Of a DNA stretch of 64,000 nucleotides, positions 12,542 to 24,240 are shown one piece after another (positions within the stretch are counted from its first letter, which is position 1; each line of letters begins with the position of its first letter). The stretch is from Hirsutella rhossiliensis (lineage: Eukaryota; Ascomycota; Sordariomycetes; Hypocreales; Ophiocordycipitaceae), in contig NW_025408671.1 in the NCBI RefSeq assembly GCF_020360975.1, positions 2,418,001 through 2,482,000 of the forward strand, in the 5' to 3' direction. The notes beneath the pieces are model-generated. The model did not search any database, was not told the origin of the DNA, and saw only the letters and a program-made list of their open reading frames with translations. The translations under genes and the position numbers were made by a program.

Positions 12542-13555
12542 TCATATCATGGTCCCCCTCTCGAAGCTATCCCGAATGTCCGTAGTATACTTGTCGTAGA
12601 AGCGCGCCAGTTTCTGGTTGAACTGCTTGTTCTTCTCGTTGATGTAAGTGACATCACCGTCGTCGCCGTTATTGGCCATGCGATCCTTTCTCTTCTTCAG
12701 CCGCTGCTCCTCTGCTCGCCTCATGTCTTTGACCAGACGGTCGACTGCCGCCCGGTCGGGCTTGTTCTGCGTAAATGCCGTCGAGTCGGCAGTGGAGTAG
12801 AAAGATCCGTCCTTGTCCACAGCGATGAGCTCGCCATCCTCGGTCTCGACAATGTCCAAGCCCCCAGACGCCGCTGCCTTTTCGATGGCGGTCATCTTCT
12901 GCTTGTCGTATTGCTCCAAGTCAGGCGTGATGTTGAGCAGCTGCCGCTTGTAGACTTTGTTGCTCTCCTGCTGATCGTCCCGGAAAGCGTTGTTGTCGCG
13001 ATGCGCGGCCTTTTTCTTGACCCGCTTGTCCCACCGCTCGCTCTCATCTATCGTCCAGTCCCATGCCCGTTTGCGCTCAAAGTCGTGGCCGGCTTCCTCC
13101 ACCTCGGCCTTGAGAAGCTTGTGTGAGGCAATGGCGTGCTTGCGGTGCAGGGCGGTGATCTGGCTGGGATCGCTGGCTAGCCGCTGCGATTCCTTGGTGG
13201 CCTCCTTGAAGTTGGTCTCGCAGGAGTTCTTGGCACGGGCCTGCAGGGCCTTGAAGCGGGCCATGCGCTCTTTGGCTTTGGCGGCGGCATCGACGTCTGC
13301 ACCCGGCTGCTTGCCATGGGGTGATGCTCTCGTCTCCGTCTCTGCGATGGGCTCCACTGCCGTCTCGGCAGGCGCAGACTCGGTGTGTGTGACTTTCGAG
13401 ACTTGTTCGCTCGAGGGCTGCTCGGTGGCGATCGGCTCAACCTCGTGGACTTCTTGCACGCGCTCCATTGCTGCAGCTTCGGCTGCTGAAGCCTCGGCCG
13501 CTGCTGCCGCTGCAGAAGCTCGGGTTGTTCTTCTCTTTTTCGCAGGAGGTGCCAT
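12542..13555 (-). CDS. SYF2: Pre-mRNA-splicing factor Syf2
   Basis: A single uninterrupted frame of 337 residues. The N-terminal third is low-complexity (Ala/Glu rich, after a basic MAPPAKKRRTTR nuclear-localisation-like start). The conserved region begins near AKAKERMARFKALQARAKNS and continues with ERKRAWDWTIDESERWDKRVKKKAAHRDNNAF, diagnostic of SYF2. The C-terminus has the family-typical INEKNKQFNQKLARFYDKYT. Syf2 belongs to the NTC/Prp19-associated spliceosome and acts in the nucleus during the catalytic steps and in release of Prp17-type partners. The protein is rich in charged helices. The ATG at 13555 is the first in frame. Confidence 0.93.
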   Translation of the reverse strand: MAPPAKKRRTTRASAAAAAAEASAAEAAAMERVQEVHEVEPIATEQPSSEQVSKVTHTESAPAETAVEPIAETETRASPHGKQPGADVDAAAKAKERMARFKALQARAKNSCETNFKEATKESQRLASDPSQITALHRKHAIASHKLLKAEVEEAGHDFERKRAWDWTIDESERWDKRVKKKAAHRDNNAFRDDQQESNKVYKRQLLNITPDLEQYDKQKMTAIEKAAASGGLDIVETEDGELIAVDKDGSFYSTADSTAFTQNKPDRAAVDRLVKDMRRAEEQRLKKRKDRMANNGDDGDVTYINEKNKQFNQKLARFYDKYTTDIRDSFERGTMI

Positions 13556-14722
13556 GTCGAAGAATCAGCGTGGCGGATCAGCAGTGGGTTTTGATTGTTT
13601 GTTTGTGTCAAAGGACAGGACGCGTTTGTGGTTGCAAAGACTGGGGAGCGGGTGGCGATGAGGTGAGGTTGGATGAGGTGAGGTTGGAAGACGCGAAGTT
13701 AGGCGGCGAAGAGAGAGGATGGATGGGCTCTTTATGACTGCGAGCAAGCAGGTCACGGGACCCACGACGTGAAGGTTATGCGCTCATTACTAAGCAGAAT
13801 GGATGCAACTACTCGATGTAATTCCTGTTAGCCTTGAATCAAGAGCGAATTAGACAACTTGGCATGGCCGGCTTGACTTTGGATCATGGTTGCCTGAATC
13901 TTGATCACGGTTGCCTCGAATTCTGAATTGTGGTCGCCTGAGTTTTGGTCTCGGCCGCCTTGGCCTTTGCGATGGCCCGGTTGACTTGACTGCCAGCGTT
14001 CGTTCAGTCGGGTGATTCGAAAGGCACGAAAGGCATAGATAGACCAGCAAGCCAAGCACCAGCAATTTGGTCGGGCCAGAGGGTGCTCAACTACCTACTT
14101 TCTAGGTATGTCGGCTTGACTGTACACGATCTTACCAGCCGAAAGCGCCATGATGACTCGACCAAGCACCAAAGTAAATTGAGGGTTTTGCTAGCCCCCA
14201 AGTGACTACCGATGCCTAAAGCATGGAGTAAACTCGCGAGCCTTCAAAGTATCATCTCTTCGGCTGCATTGGGCCGCAATTTCTGCTGCCCCTGCTGACC
14301 CTATCTTTTCTTCCTGAATCCCATCTCGCACTTGACACTGTAAGAAACATGGCCCGTTTTCAGGGCTGCTGGGGCCCCCTGGAATCCCCGCCTCCAGGGG
14401 CGCGGGGAACAGGTCCGGCGCGCTCCGACTAGGGGGAGAGTGGGGGAGCTGATGGGGCCGGCTGTCCGCAAGCCTGAATGACGGGCCGTAGAAGCTGTAA
14501 GACGTCCCCTACCGCCGTCCGTCTTTGGTGCTACCTAAACTTACCTCCACACGTGAACCTTGGCTTAACATACGACTACTCAACCTTTGCATTCAAAAGG
14601 CCACCACCTCGACCAATGCAGCGCCTCCCTCGCCTCGAAGCCCTCGTCACCCATCATTCATCACGGGTCCCCGGGGCAGTCTCGCTTCCGAGCGACGGGC
14701 CTCGACTTGACAAGGGGGCAAA
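13556..14722. other. Intergenic with a degenerate short repeat
   Basis: About 1.17 kb between the divergent SYF2 and 14723 genes. At 13871-13955 a unit of roughly 21-22 bp built on TGATCAYGGTTGCCT recurs three to four times with substitutions. No gene recognised. Confidence 0.5.
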
Positions 14723-16393
14723 ATGATGCGCTCGGCGGCGTTGCGGGCCCGCCAGTTTGCCGACACCACCGGACAGCTGCCCGATCCGCGGGAGCTCTGG
14801 CTCAATGGCGTGCCAGAGACGTCGTCCAAGAAGTTCCTCCGCCACGTCGACAAGTACGGCGCGCCCTACTGGGTCCCCCACAAGCAGCGCGCCCTGGCGA
14901 ACCCGGACCCGGCCGCCCAGCGCGACTTCTTCGAGGTGTCGGACCTGCTGCTCGACCTCGACGCCGAGGGCGCCAGTAGTGTCCGGCCCTATGCCGACGA
15001 GGATGAGCTGCGCATGAGTGCCAAGTGGGCCGTGACGCCCGAGCGCGCGGCTGTCAGGGCCCGGGTGGAGCAGTTCAAGGAGCAGATCCACGCCTCGCGC
15101 CTCGGTGCCCTCAAGTCGCTGCTACGGCCGGCCAGTGCTCGGCTGATATCCCCCCACGACATCTTCTCCGCCGCGCTTTCGGGAGCTCCGGCACCATCGG
15201 GCCCAGAGACGCATGCCGCCCACGATGAGAGCGCCAACCTGCCCCCGAGGACGCGGGGAGACCTGGATACAGTCTGCCTGGACAACGGCATACCGCCGCA
15301 CGCCCTCCAAGACGACGAGCAGCTTCTACGCTGGATGATGCTGCGGCGCGACGTCCTCCAGGTCTCCCGGCGGGAACACGAGTCGGAGCCCCCCACGCGC
15401 GCGCAGCTGTCCAACGCCCTGCGGCACCAGACGTCACTCTCGGGCATTCGGCGCGTCGTCTTTCAGTCCATCGCCGCGGGGACCTTCATCGGCAGCTTCG
15501 CCAAGCAGCGCACCATCCGATCCGCCATGACGTCCCGCATCAGGAGGGCCTGCGACGGCGTCCTGAACCAGACTCTCACGCGGCGCTCCACCGCCCTCGA
15601 GACCCTGGCCTTTATCGGCAACCTGTCGGCGAGGATCACGCAGCCCGAGCGGTCTGTAGGCACGCCGCTCTGTGGCCTCGCCTTGCACCTATCCGCCGAG
15701 GTGGGCGACATCGAAGCGATGTCCCAATGGCTGCAGCGCGGCTACAGGCACAAGGCGTGGGGTGAGCGTAAAATGGCGGCCGATGTGCAGCTCGCCTTGG
15801 CCTCGTTTCCTCCTCTGCTGAGCGACGATTGTGGAACCGGACAGCTTCAGCAGGCGCGGGACCGTCAACACCTCTTTCGAGTCTTGACGGGAGTCGACGC
15901 CGAGGGCCAGGTGGCGCCCGAGTCGCTTCGAGACGTGGTGATGCACTATCTAAGCGGCGCGTGCGAGGCGATGCCACGGACAAGGCTCGCAATGTATGAA
16001 TCCTACGTCATGCTGCTAGCACAGCTCGGCGCAGCCAGACTGCTGTGGACGGAGTGGCGCGTCTCTGCGCCCCACGCGCGGAAGCTGTATGACTCAAAGG
16101 GCGGCATCGTCGAGACGGTAGCCGCCATCTTCCAGAAAGCACTATGCCAGCTCGCCCACTCCGCCGCCGCGTCGGACCACAGCACGCCACGCCATCTCAC
16201 CCTGGAAGAATGCGCGAGGCTCGACCATGGCGCCGTCGCTGCGCAAGAAGCGGGCTCGTGGCGAAGCGTGTCGACGCTGGAAACCGGCGTGGACGAGGCC
16301 GTGCCGCTCTTCGAACTGCCCCTCGACGGATGGACGGAGGCGGTGAAGAAGTTGCGGCTACGGACCGTCTCATCTTCTGGGGCGAGAACATGA
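14723..16393 (+). CDS. Unrecognised fungal protein, 556 residues
   Basis: One long intronless frame. The start has two consecutive ATGs after CAAA, a good context. The N-terminus (MMRSAALRARQFADT) is Arg-rich with no acidic residue in the first ten, which suggests a mitochondrial presequence (inference). It continues with PDPRELWLNGVPETSSKKFLRH and a YWVPHKQRAL segment. The body is mainly helical, with amphipathic blocks that could be helical repeats of the PPR or TPR kind (for example MSQWLQRGYRHKAW and YESYVMLLAQLGAARLLWTEWRV), but I cannot assign a family. GC-rich third positions over the whole length support real coding. A mitochondrial RNA or translation factor is possible but unproven. 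Confidence 0.7.
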   Translation: MMRSAALRARQFADTTGQLPDPRELWLNGVPETSSKKFLRHVDKYGAPYWVPHKQRALANPDPAAQRDFFEVSDLLLDLDAEGASSVRPYADEDELRMSAKWAVTPERAAVRARVEQFKEQIHASRLGALKSLLRPASARLISPHDIFSAALSGAPAPSGPETHAAHDESANLPPRTRGDLDTVCLDNGIPPHALQDDEQLLRWMMLRRDVLQVSRREHESEPPTRAQLSNALRHQTSLSGIRRVVFQSIAAGTFIGSFAKQRTIRSAMTSRIRRACDGVLNQTLTRRSTALETLAFIGNLSARITQPERSVGTPLCGLALHLSAEVGDIEAMSQWLQRGYRHKAWGERKMAADVQLALASFPPLLSDDCGTGQLQQARDRQHLFRVLTGVDAEGQVAPESLRDVVMHYLSGACEAMPRTRLAMYESYVMLLAQLGAARLLWTEWRVSAPHARKLYDSKGGIVETVAAIFQKALCQLAHSAAASDHSTPRHLTLEECARLDHGAVAAQEAGSWRSVSTLETGVDEAVPLFELPLDGWTEAVKKLRLRTVSSSGART

Positions 16394-19300
16394 CTGTGGA
16401 TGACGGGAAAGCCAGGGGGTGGTAGCTATGCAGGGCGGTGCAGGCTCAGGGCGCTGGCCCGGGCAGCTTAATGCCATTCGGCAAGGCTATGGACAGACAG
16501 GCTACAGAGGCAGTGGTCTTCTCGTCATCTCATCCCAGGAAGGGGCGGTACGGGGGAACAATCATGGGAATCTTTCGTTTGCGGACGTGGCTTGCCTACA
16601 TGAGAACAGCACAAGAACCCCATGCCAATGACCCCTTATGGCAGAACCCGGGTCATAATCATGTGTTTCCATCAGGCGTGCTCGCGGTACCGAGGTTAAG
16701 CCAAGGTCCACCGGTGCCCGACGCGCCCGCAACTGGGTGGATTGAAAACTCCAAAGTCCCCCATGCCTGAGAGCTTGGCTGAGCGAGAAGTGGCGCGTCT
16801 GGAAGAGCCAGAACAGTCTCAGATACGGTGTTTCCTACTTGGCGTAAGTTGCGACAACGGCCGGTTCACGGCGTGACGTCGTCGCTGCCACGTTCCTCTG
16901 CAGACAGCACATCCCTTGATGCCAAGGAAATTGGGCAATCGCGTGCTCGCAATCACCAATGGACGCGGACCAGGACTAAACTACTCGCGTGAGCCAGAGT
17001 CACGTCCCATCGACGAGGCTCGCGTCTCCACTGTCGGTAAGCGGTCGTCAACTTGTCGAAAATGCGGTGACGCTCAATGTGTGTGGGGCAGCACGACAGT
17101 TAATCTGCGATGAGGCCATGTACCGGTAAAGAGGTACTTTGTAAATCCAAGATGAAAAGCCGACTGAAACCGGTCTCATCGACCGAGGCCAGCAGGGTGA
17201 CGCCTGCCATGTTCTGAAAGCGGCAGCCAGGGTCTCGGGCGAGATGAAATGTGCCTGGACTGCGTCGACAGCAAAGTTCGCGACATGTCTGATGATCATG
17301 AGTGGATGCGATGCTCTGGTGAACACCTGACCGGGACGTAGGCTCATGGCTCGTCTCGGCCCTCCTTCGGGCTAGCCAAGTCCACCAACAAAGGCAGGCC
17401 TGATGAGGTTGGCGTGCCCTGATGAGTAAATGGTTGCAAATTTTGCAGATATTGTGCCCCCTCCGGGAGCCGGCCAGTTACAAAAGCAACTCTGGGCCTC
17501 GTGGGCAGCTCCTAGTGCTCCACTAGCAGCCGCTCGGGCATCCGTCCATGACTGCGGCGTGCAGAAGTTAGTTGGCTGTCAGTGGGCCGGCGCCGTCTGC
17601 TCCGGTGCCATCTAGGGGCTTGTGCAAAGACATGGGAGACTTCGGTGTGGAGCTGAGGGCGAGCTTGGGCTTTGCGACGCCTCATCCGGGTGCTGGCAGC
17701 AGCAGAGCTTTCGCTCACGACCCAGGCAAGGCGCACGTGGTAGCCGGCGCTCCTCGTCACTCGTGCAGCGACATGCAGACTCGTGAGGCATTCCAGCCAT
17801 GGTGTCAAACCGAACCCCAGAATAGTCATGGCTCCTCGGCTTGGCAGCAGTGGACAAGAGGAACGAGAGGATGACCGCAGGAAGCTCGCCAACACAGAGA
17901 AGACGGGCATGAGCCCCGTCCGGGTGCACCTTTCCCCGGATTTACCTCGACGGCTCGTCAAGCTGACCGACGGAGGAGACGTACAACCAACACCCCGACG
18001 GAGAGGGTGGGCCTGTTACGGCGGCAGGGAGGAGCCTGATGGCCGATCCGACGTCGGGAGAAGAGGACAGCAGGGTGGCAGGCGACCTTGAGGCTCCATA
18101 ATACCTAATCGGGGCTCGCATGACGGTATCCCGTGCCGTGGCCCTCCCAGCGACGACCTGGGGGGCGGGCGGACGGGGAGGATGCATCTGCCGCCTTGTC
18201 GTCGAGCCTGCATAGAGGGAGGAGGCGGTGGGGGGAAGGAAGGGAGGGAGCGGCGGATTGAGAGTAGAGCTGACCAGACGGCGGAGGCGTGGGCGAGTGC
18301 ATGATGAGGGAGGAGAAAGAAGCGGATCAAAGGAGGCAGTGGGAGGCAGTGAGCATGTTTAGGCGCAACGTTGAGAGGGAGGTTCCGAGGTACCGACGGC
18401 TCCGTGTGCGCCCGTACCGCCGTCCAAGTACAGAGTACGGGCTGCCGAAGGTTCCTGGTCCATTCCCCATGCTGCGCTTTGGGCTTTGGACCCCGTGTCT
18501 TGTACATTTCTCAAACCCATGCTTGGCTGTCCACGGTGTTTTACGGGCTCGCACGGACAAGCCCCAGATGACTTGGGTGGATAAGTACAGTGCGAGCGAT
18601 ACACACTGACAAGCAACCCAAAAGGCAGAAAGTTGGCATGTACATGGGTGTCGATGACGACGACGTCCCAGAGGGGTGGAGGAGGAGGGAGGTGGGCGTT
18701 TTGGTCGAGGGAAAACGTGCTCAGCGGACGCTTTGACGAGCAGCTCGTCAGCTGGCCCCAGGTACCGTCGCTGCCATCTGTCCGGATAGGCCAAAGCAGG
18801 CATGAATCTCTTGCGCCGAGTTTCCAGGGACCAGGGACATGGTGGCCCAAGGCATGACGGGCCTGGCTCTGGACTGTCAACAAGAGGCCTTTCAACAATC
18901 AGACCTGGCATCGAAACCTTGGCAGATGCCGGCCCGGCCGTAAAGCTGCGGCCGCTGTGCCAGACGGGACTGGCCAAGCCTCGGCCGCATCAACCCCCGG
19001 GATGGGAAAGACGGCGACGGTTTATTCAAGGCATGAATGCAAGTGCCAACGTTGGTCGGCGCAGCGCAGACGGCGACTGTTGGGAGGCTGTTGGGAGGCT
19101 GTAGGGAGGCTGTACAGTACGGTACAGTACTTGTCGACCTGGGTACGTACCCGGGAACTGCTCCGTACCCCACACAACTTCGTCAACCCTCCAGGGCGGC
19201 CACCGCTGCAGCCCCCGGACAGGGACATGCTGACATGCACCCGGGGGGATGTTTTTGTTGCCGAGCGAGTGGCCGAGATGGCTGGGGTTTTCCGTTTCCC

Positions 19301-19879
19301 CGTGCCAAAGCCAAAGGCGAAATGTCGTGATTGCAACGTCCGGGTGCGGGTTGCTGCCGAGAGCTCGTCGTCGGGCACGTGGCCTCGTGCGTGATTGTCT
19401 TGATTGTCTCCGCCGCTCATTCGCTCTCCCTCGGCCGCCGCCCCTTTTTCCTTTGATTCATTTGCTGTTACCGTTACCTGCGCATTGTCAAGACGCTCGT
19501 AGCTTGCTTGCATGGTGCAAGAAAAAGGGAGAAGAGTCTCATGCACGGCCAAAACAAAAAACTGTCTTGACCACGAGCAAATCATATGGCCTGTTTCAAG
19601 CACCCGTCCAAGGACCAGGTCTTATTTGTTTCCAGTCAAAAGCAGGTTTTGGATTTGCCATTGCACCCCCGTATTTTCCGGTTCCAGTCACACGCGGAAA
19701 CTTTCGTCGCATCTCCGCTCTCGGCTGTTATCGTCCATCGGCCAGGCACAAAACAACAATCACGCAGGGAGGAGCCTTTAAGACTCTAAAATTATACATT
19801 ACGCTACCTCGATACGCGCCGCCCGCCAAGTAAGGTAGGCAGGTACTTTGCGGTAAATGAGTATCCGCACATTCTTGGC
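16394..19879. other. Long gene-poor interval
   Basis: About 3.5 kb without a protein I can support. Frames reach 216 residues (18327-18977, minus) but are Pro/Arg/Ser-rich with no domain. A three-copy GGGAGGCTGT tandem lies around 19080-19115. It could hold non-coding transcripts or the distal promoter of the Ecl1-like gene. Confidence 0.5.
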
Positions 19880-20080
19880 TATCTACCTTACCTACCTACC
19901 TACCTAACCGACCTACCTAACCGACCTACCTACCTTGCCTACCTACCTTACCTACCTACACTCTAGGTACCTAAGGCAGTACATACAGTACACGCCGGGC
20001 ACCACCATTTACCTAGGTACCTACCTCTCTACCTACCTACCTACCTACTCACACTGGTACCTACACTACACTACACTACA
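19880..20080. repeat. TACC/CCTA tetranucleotide-rich array
   Basis: An imperfect array of CTAC/CCTA units (with interspersed CTAACCGAC blocks and GGTACCTA inversions) covers about 200 bp, starting ~660 bp upstream of the Ecl1-like ATG. It is followed by a CT-rich leader. Similar but smaller TACCTAGGTA clusters occur near 34412, 46104 and 62677. Confidence 0.85.
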
Positions 20081-20742
20081 AAACACGGCCACCACGCATC
20101 CATCTACACCTCCTTCACCTTTTCTACCTCTTGTTTTCCTTCTTCCTCTCCTCTCCCCCTCACTTCCTCGCCAGGCCTTCTCTCCTTTGCCCTTGCCTGC
20201 AGCCGCCGTCCCGTCATTCGCCAGTCATAACCCCCCGCCGCCCCCGCCTCTCTCCCCGGCCTGCAAGAGACGACAACGCCGTATCGACATCGGCCAACAA
20301 CCAGCCGCGATAAATCACGACACTCGACCGTTGTCCAGACACCCCCACCCTCGCCGCACGATACAGAGATATCCGCCCTGCCATCCGCGTTGCACCATCA
20401 TATCGCATCCCTCTTATCTGACGGTGCTTTCGTCCATCAGCCACCGCCCACCCGCAACTGCAACCCTGCCGTCTTCGTCTTGTCGTCCCTGTCTGCCCCA
20501 ACACGTGGTCGTCCAGCATTTGACACGACGGCCCCTTGTGCATAACCTTCCCCTCTCGCTTCGCCTCGCCTCTGCTCTCTCGCCAGAGTCGACAACAGCT
20601 CTGGCCTGTCCTGCGTGTCGACCGCCTTCTCACAACCTCGTCTCCACGAGTCCGTCTGTACGACCGACGACGCGGCCTGACTCAGATCACCGCATTGGCC
20701 AATCAGCGTCCCCTCGAGCTGGCCTCGGCTCAATCTCGCCAG

Positions 20743-21775
20743 ATGCTTCACCACCGCAAGAAGTCGGGCAACACGTCCATGACGGATGTCCGCAAATCCG
20801 TCACCGCCACCGACTCTTCGGCCAAGCATCGGAGGCCTGCCATGACTCGCCGCCACACCCCCGCCAGCGCCCAGCTCCTCGGCCGCCGTCACCGCGACCG
20901 GGAGCGAGACTGCTGGCAAGACGGCTGGGACGATGAGCGAGAGAGCTTCCCTCAGTTCTGGTACGTTGCCTTGGCCGTCCGTGCTCTCTACGTGGTGGTC
21001 ACAACGCTCGGCCGTTCGCCACGAGCCTGATTATGCGACGCTTGGCTGACCTGCTGCCTTTTTCATGCAGCATGACTTGTGAAAAACAGTTTGTGCCGCA
21101 CGACGAGAAATTCCTCTACTGCTCCGACACGTACGTACACTGCCCTCGAGTGCGCCCGCTTCCCCTCCCCGAGGCACAGACCTCGACGACGACCTCTTGG
21201 CAACCTCGCCCCGGCGGCTCTTGTCAAGACTTGTTCCCCGTTACTAAGATTCTCTTGCCAGGTGCCGCCGTATCGACCAGAGCTCGACATCAGCGACTGG
21301 TCATCAGGCCGCTTCGTTGTCGTCTCGCTTTGGAACGTACACGGGCGGCGAGCTCGGCTTCGCGGCTGCCGGGAACCCGGAACCCAGGGACATTATTCCT
21401 CGAGCCACGCCGTCGCGGCCCACGTCGATACACCTGAGCAACTCGCCGCCGGGCTCGCCGGGAACCAAGGCGCACCACTCGTCGGCCATTTCGGCGCTCC
21501 GGTCTCTCAACATCGGCCCGTCGAGCCCGCCATCGCCGACGGGAAGCAACGGCAGCAGCATCTGGCCGTTTGGTCGCAGCGTCGCGACGAGCCCCGGCAC
21601 TTCGTACACACGACCGTCGGCTCCCTACCTGTCGTCGACGCTCGACGGCGGCCACTACTACGGCGGCGGTGGCTACACACACACGTACGAGGACCGGCCA
21701 CTGCCGTCACGCCACCCGGGCGCATACTCGCGGCCCAAGAGCATCGAGCTGGTGACGCCCGTGGTTGGTCGATGA
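20743..21775 (+). CDS. Ecl1-family life-span regulatory factor
   Basis: Three exons, 20743..20960, 21071..21130 and 21262..21775 (introns 110 and 131 bp), give 263 residues. The middle exon encodes the conserved core, and splicing completes a zinc-ligand-like set C73-x2-C76-x13-C90-x3-C94 (FCMTCEKQFVP, LYCSDTCRRIDQSS). This is the Ecl1/2/3 signature. Fission yeast Ecl1 proteins extend chronological life span and respond to nutrient and metal status. The rest is low-complexity Ser/Pro/Gly sequence, as in filamentous fungal members. The 60-nt middle exon carries the first three zinc ligands together with the split codons. The 5' leader seems long and CT-rich, so uORFs may exist. Confidence 0.82.
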
Positions 21776-23743
21776 TGGAGACGTGGATTTGACTCATTCA
21801 TGCGAGCGAGGATACACTTTGCAGCAGCGGGTCCGGGCTTGCTTGTGCGGCCAAGCAGGTTGGTGAGTGGACGAATGCCGACATTGATGGGTGCCCGGGA
21901 TGCACCTTGCTGGGCGGGTCAGTCGTCCGGGCGTGCCTGGGTTCCTGGATCGTCGTTGGGCATGCTGGTGGCTTACAGGGGGGACGCATGGGGCCATGTG
22001 CACAGTCGGCAGGGGTTCGCAGACGACGGATCCGAGAGCGGGGCGCTGAGGCTGCTCGGAACGGCCCCGGGATTGTGCAGGCCACTGCCGCTTCCACCGA
22101 CCCTGCTGCGACGAGGACGAGGGCAGCGTCTTGTCTTTTTTGTGTGGCGCCGAAAAGTTTACTTGTTGGATGGGCGGAGGAGTTTTGTCCGGGCGGAAGC
22201 TTTTGTCTCTCGCACCGCATCTCGAAACGCGGGCTCCCCACTCTTTCTTCACCGGGGAGCATTCGATGGCGGACCCGATATGTGTCACGAAACTTGATGG
22301 ATGGGGGAAAACACCAACACGATACAAGTACTATAGATGGGCAGAAGGAACGGATACAGGTGGCATTGCATGGCGATGATTGCCTCGACGGAGCACATTT
22401 GGTACATTTGACGCGGGAGCACACGGAGCCTGTCTCGGTAGATGGTGTTGCATGCCGTGCGTCGTCGGTATTTGGTGGACCATGACGGGAACAAGGTTCC
22501 GTGTTTACTTGCGCAGCAGAAACAACGGGATAGGCTTTGGCGAGAACCTTCAAGTAATTACATGCATGATGCAAGTCTCGCGTGCTGGATGAGACAGTGA
22601 GCATGACAAAGCAGGGCGCCTCCTGTGTCAAATACGAGACTGTTTGCCTGTCACTTGTTATGTACATAGGTGAATTAGTTGCTGGCAAGGATTTCTCCCT
22701 CGTCTGTCTGGCCGGCTCTGTAGGGATACTGACTGTATGTAGTAGAGTAATTATGTACATACATACCGAGTAGATGCACCCGACGTCACCTTGTGCGCAA
22801 AAGCAAGCCGCTCGCTATTATTAATTACCTACCTTACAGTAATGAGTAATACTGCACTGCGCATGCTACGAAACTACTGGGTACCGTGGTAGAGTTTCCC
22901 AGAGACTTTTTAATCCCGCCCGGCTCGTTTTGCCCCGACCCGAGCCCTCGGGGGCATGAGCCCACGTACTGCTACTGTACAAAGAGTGGAGATGCCCTCG
23001 CTTGCACTCGAGGCCTCTGTCCGCGTCTATCCCCTCGACGCGAAATACGCTGTCACTCGTCTTCGTCTCCCCATGTGCGACTCTGAACAAGGCGCAGATT
23101 TGCGGCCTGTATAGTATGTGCGATACGTTAGTATGTGCGATACGCCAAATCCTGCAGCCCCCGGCACGCACGGCTTGGTAGGCATGCGCGTGCATGAACG
23201 CATGAAAGAAAAGACAGATATGCCGACGGCGTCTTCAACCCACAACCTCTCCCATCGCCTTCCAATACCTGGTCATATGGCCCGCCCGTACCCCGTATAG
23301 ATTGGTAGCAAAGGGAAGGGGGGGGGGGGAACATATTCAGCTCCTCTCTTCCCCGCCCCGGAAAAAAAAGTTGCAAGTAAAAGCCCACCAACAATAACAA
23401 CAACAGCAGGCATCAACAACAAACAACACAAGACACGAGTCAAAGGAAGAAGAGGGCCGGGGTGTCCGTCCCCGTGGGCGGGCGGCACGGGACGAGCGCG
23501 GCAGGTTAAAGCGTGTGTGTGTGCAAGGGCGGCGGGCTGCTGCATTTAGCCTCCGCTCCTTTTTGGATGAATGGGTAAATACGCACGTCTCTACTGGGTA
23601 TGCCCGTGCGAAGCATCGCTATCCGTCGGAGTGTCCGGACGCATGCCTGTCTGGCAAACCTCTTCTACGCCAAGGTAACCGTAGTACGAAGAGGGGGAGA
23701 GCATACGTGCGAGTTTTCCGTCTTTCCGTGGGTACGGCATATT

Positions 23744-23792
<49 letters not shown>

Positions 23793-24240
23793 TGTGCGTA
23801 CGACTCGACCAGTCAATATAACCATGCGTATCCTTCACTTGTCAAGAAAAGGGAGCCAGAACAGGTGCCGGGCCCCTTTACGCAACGCAGATTGGGCCGC
23901 TGGGGAGACTCTAAAAAGGAGTCACAATGGATCCTGGCCCCATCTCATCCCAGCCGCCTGGAACTGCCCCGTCCAGAGTGGGCACCACAGTCATCGCCGA
24001 GGGCACCGATGGAAAGGCTTCCGCTCAAAAAAAAATTCATGCTCGTGCGCCTCGAATTACATTGTAACAGGTGCATGGGTAAGAGAAACTGCCGAAAACA
24101 ACCCTCCCCCCGCCCCCGAGAAAAACGCCAGGCCTGGACCGCACGCGCTCTTCGTCCCCTTGGCCAAGACCTCATAACTCTTGCGACTCGCCATCGTAGG
24201 TATCAATACCTCTCGTCGTCGATGATCCCCCACATGTCAC
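21776..24240. other. Intergenic between convergent Ecl1-like gene and DRS2
   Basis: About 2.5 kb. The longest frame (320 residues, 21798-22760 minus) has a scrambled Pro/Arg/Ser/Cys composition and no domain, so it is not annotated. A (TA)n microsatellite is listed separately. G- and A-runs occur around 23318-23370. Confidence 0.5.
23749..23789. repeat. (TA)20 microsatellite
   Basis: An uninterrupted alternating TA tract of about 40 bp, directly followed by GCGTGTGCGT. It lies ~450 bp downstream of the DRS2 stop. Confidence 0.97.

Noticed and set aside
18327..18977. 216-residue open frame on the minus strand
   Set aside because: Low-complexity composition, no domain, and overlapping equally long frames on both strands.
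19022..19603. 193-residue open frame on the minus strand
   Set aside because: No domain or good start context; composition like neighbouring non-coding DNA.
21798..22760. 320-residue open frame on the minus strand
   Set aside because: Pro/Arg/Ser/Cys-rich without hydrophobic patterning or domain; it overlaps the 3' region of the Ecl1-like gene and looks like a GC-rich chance frame.
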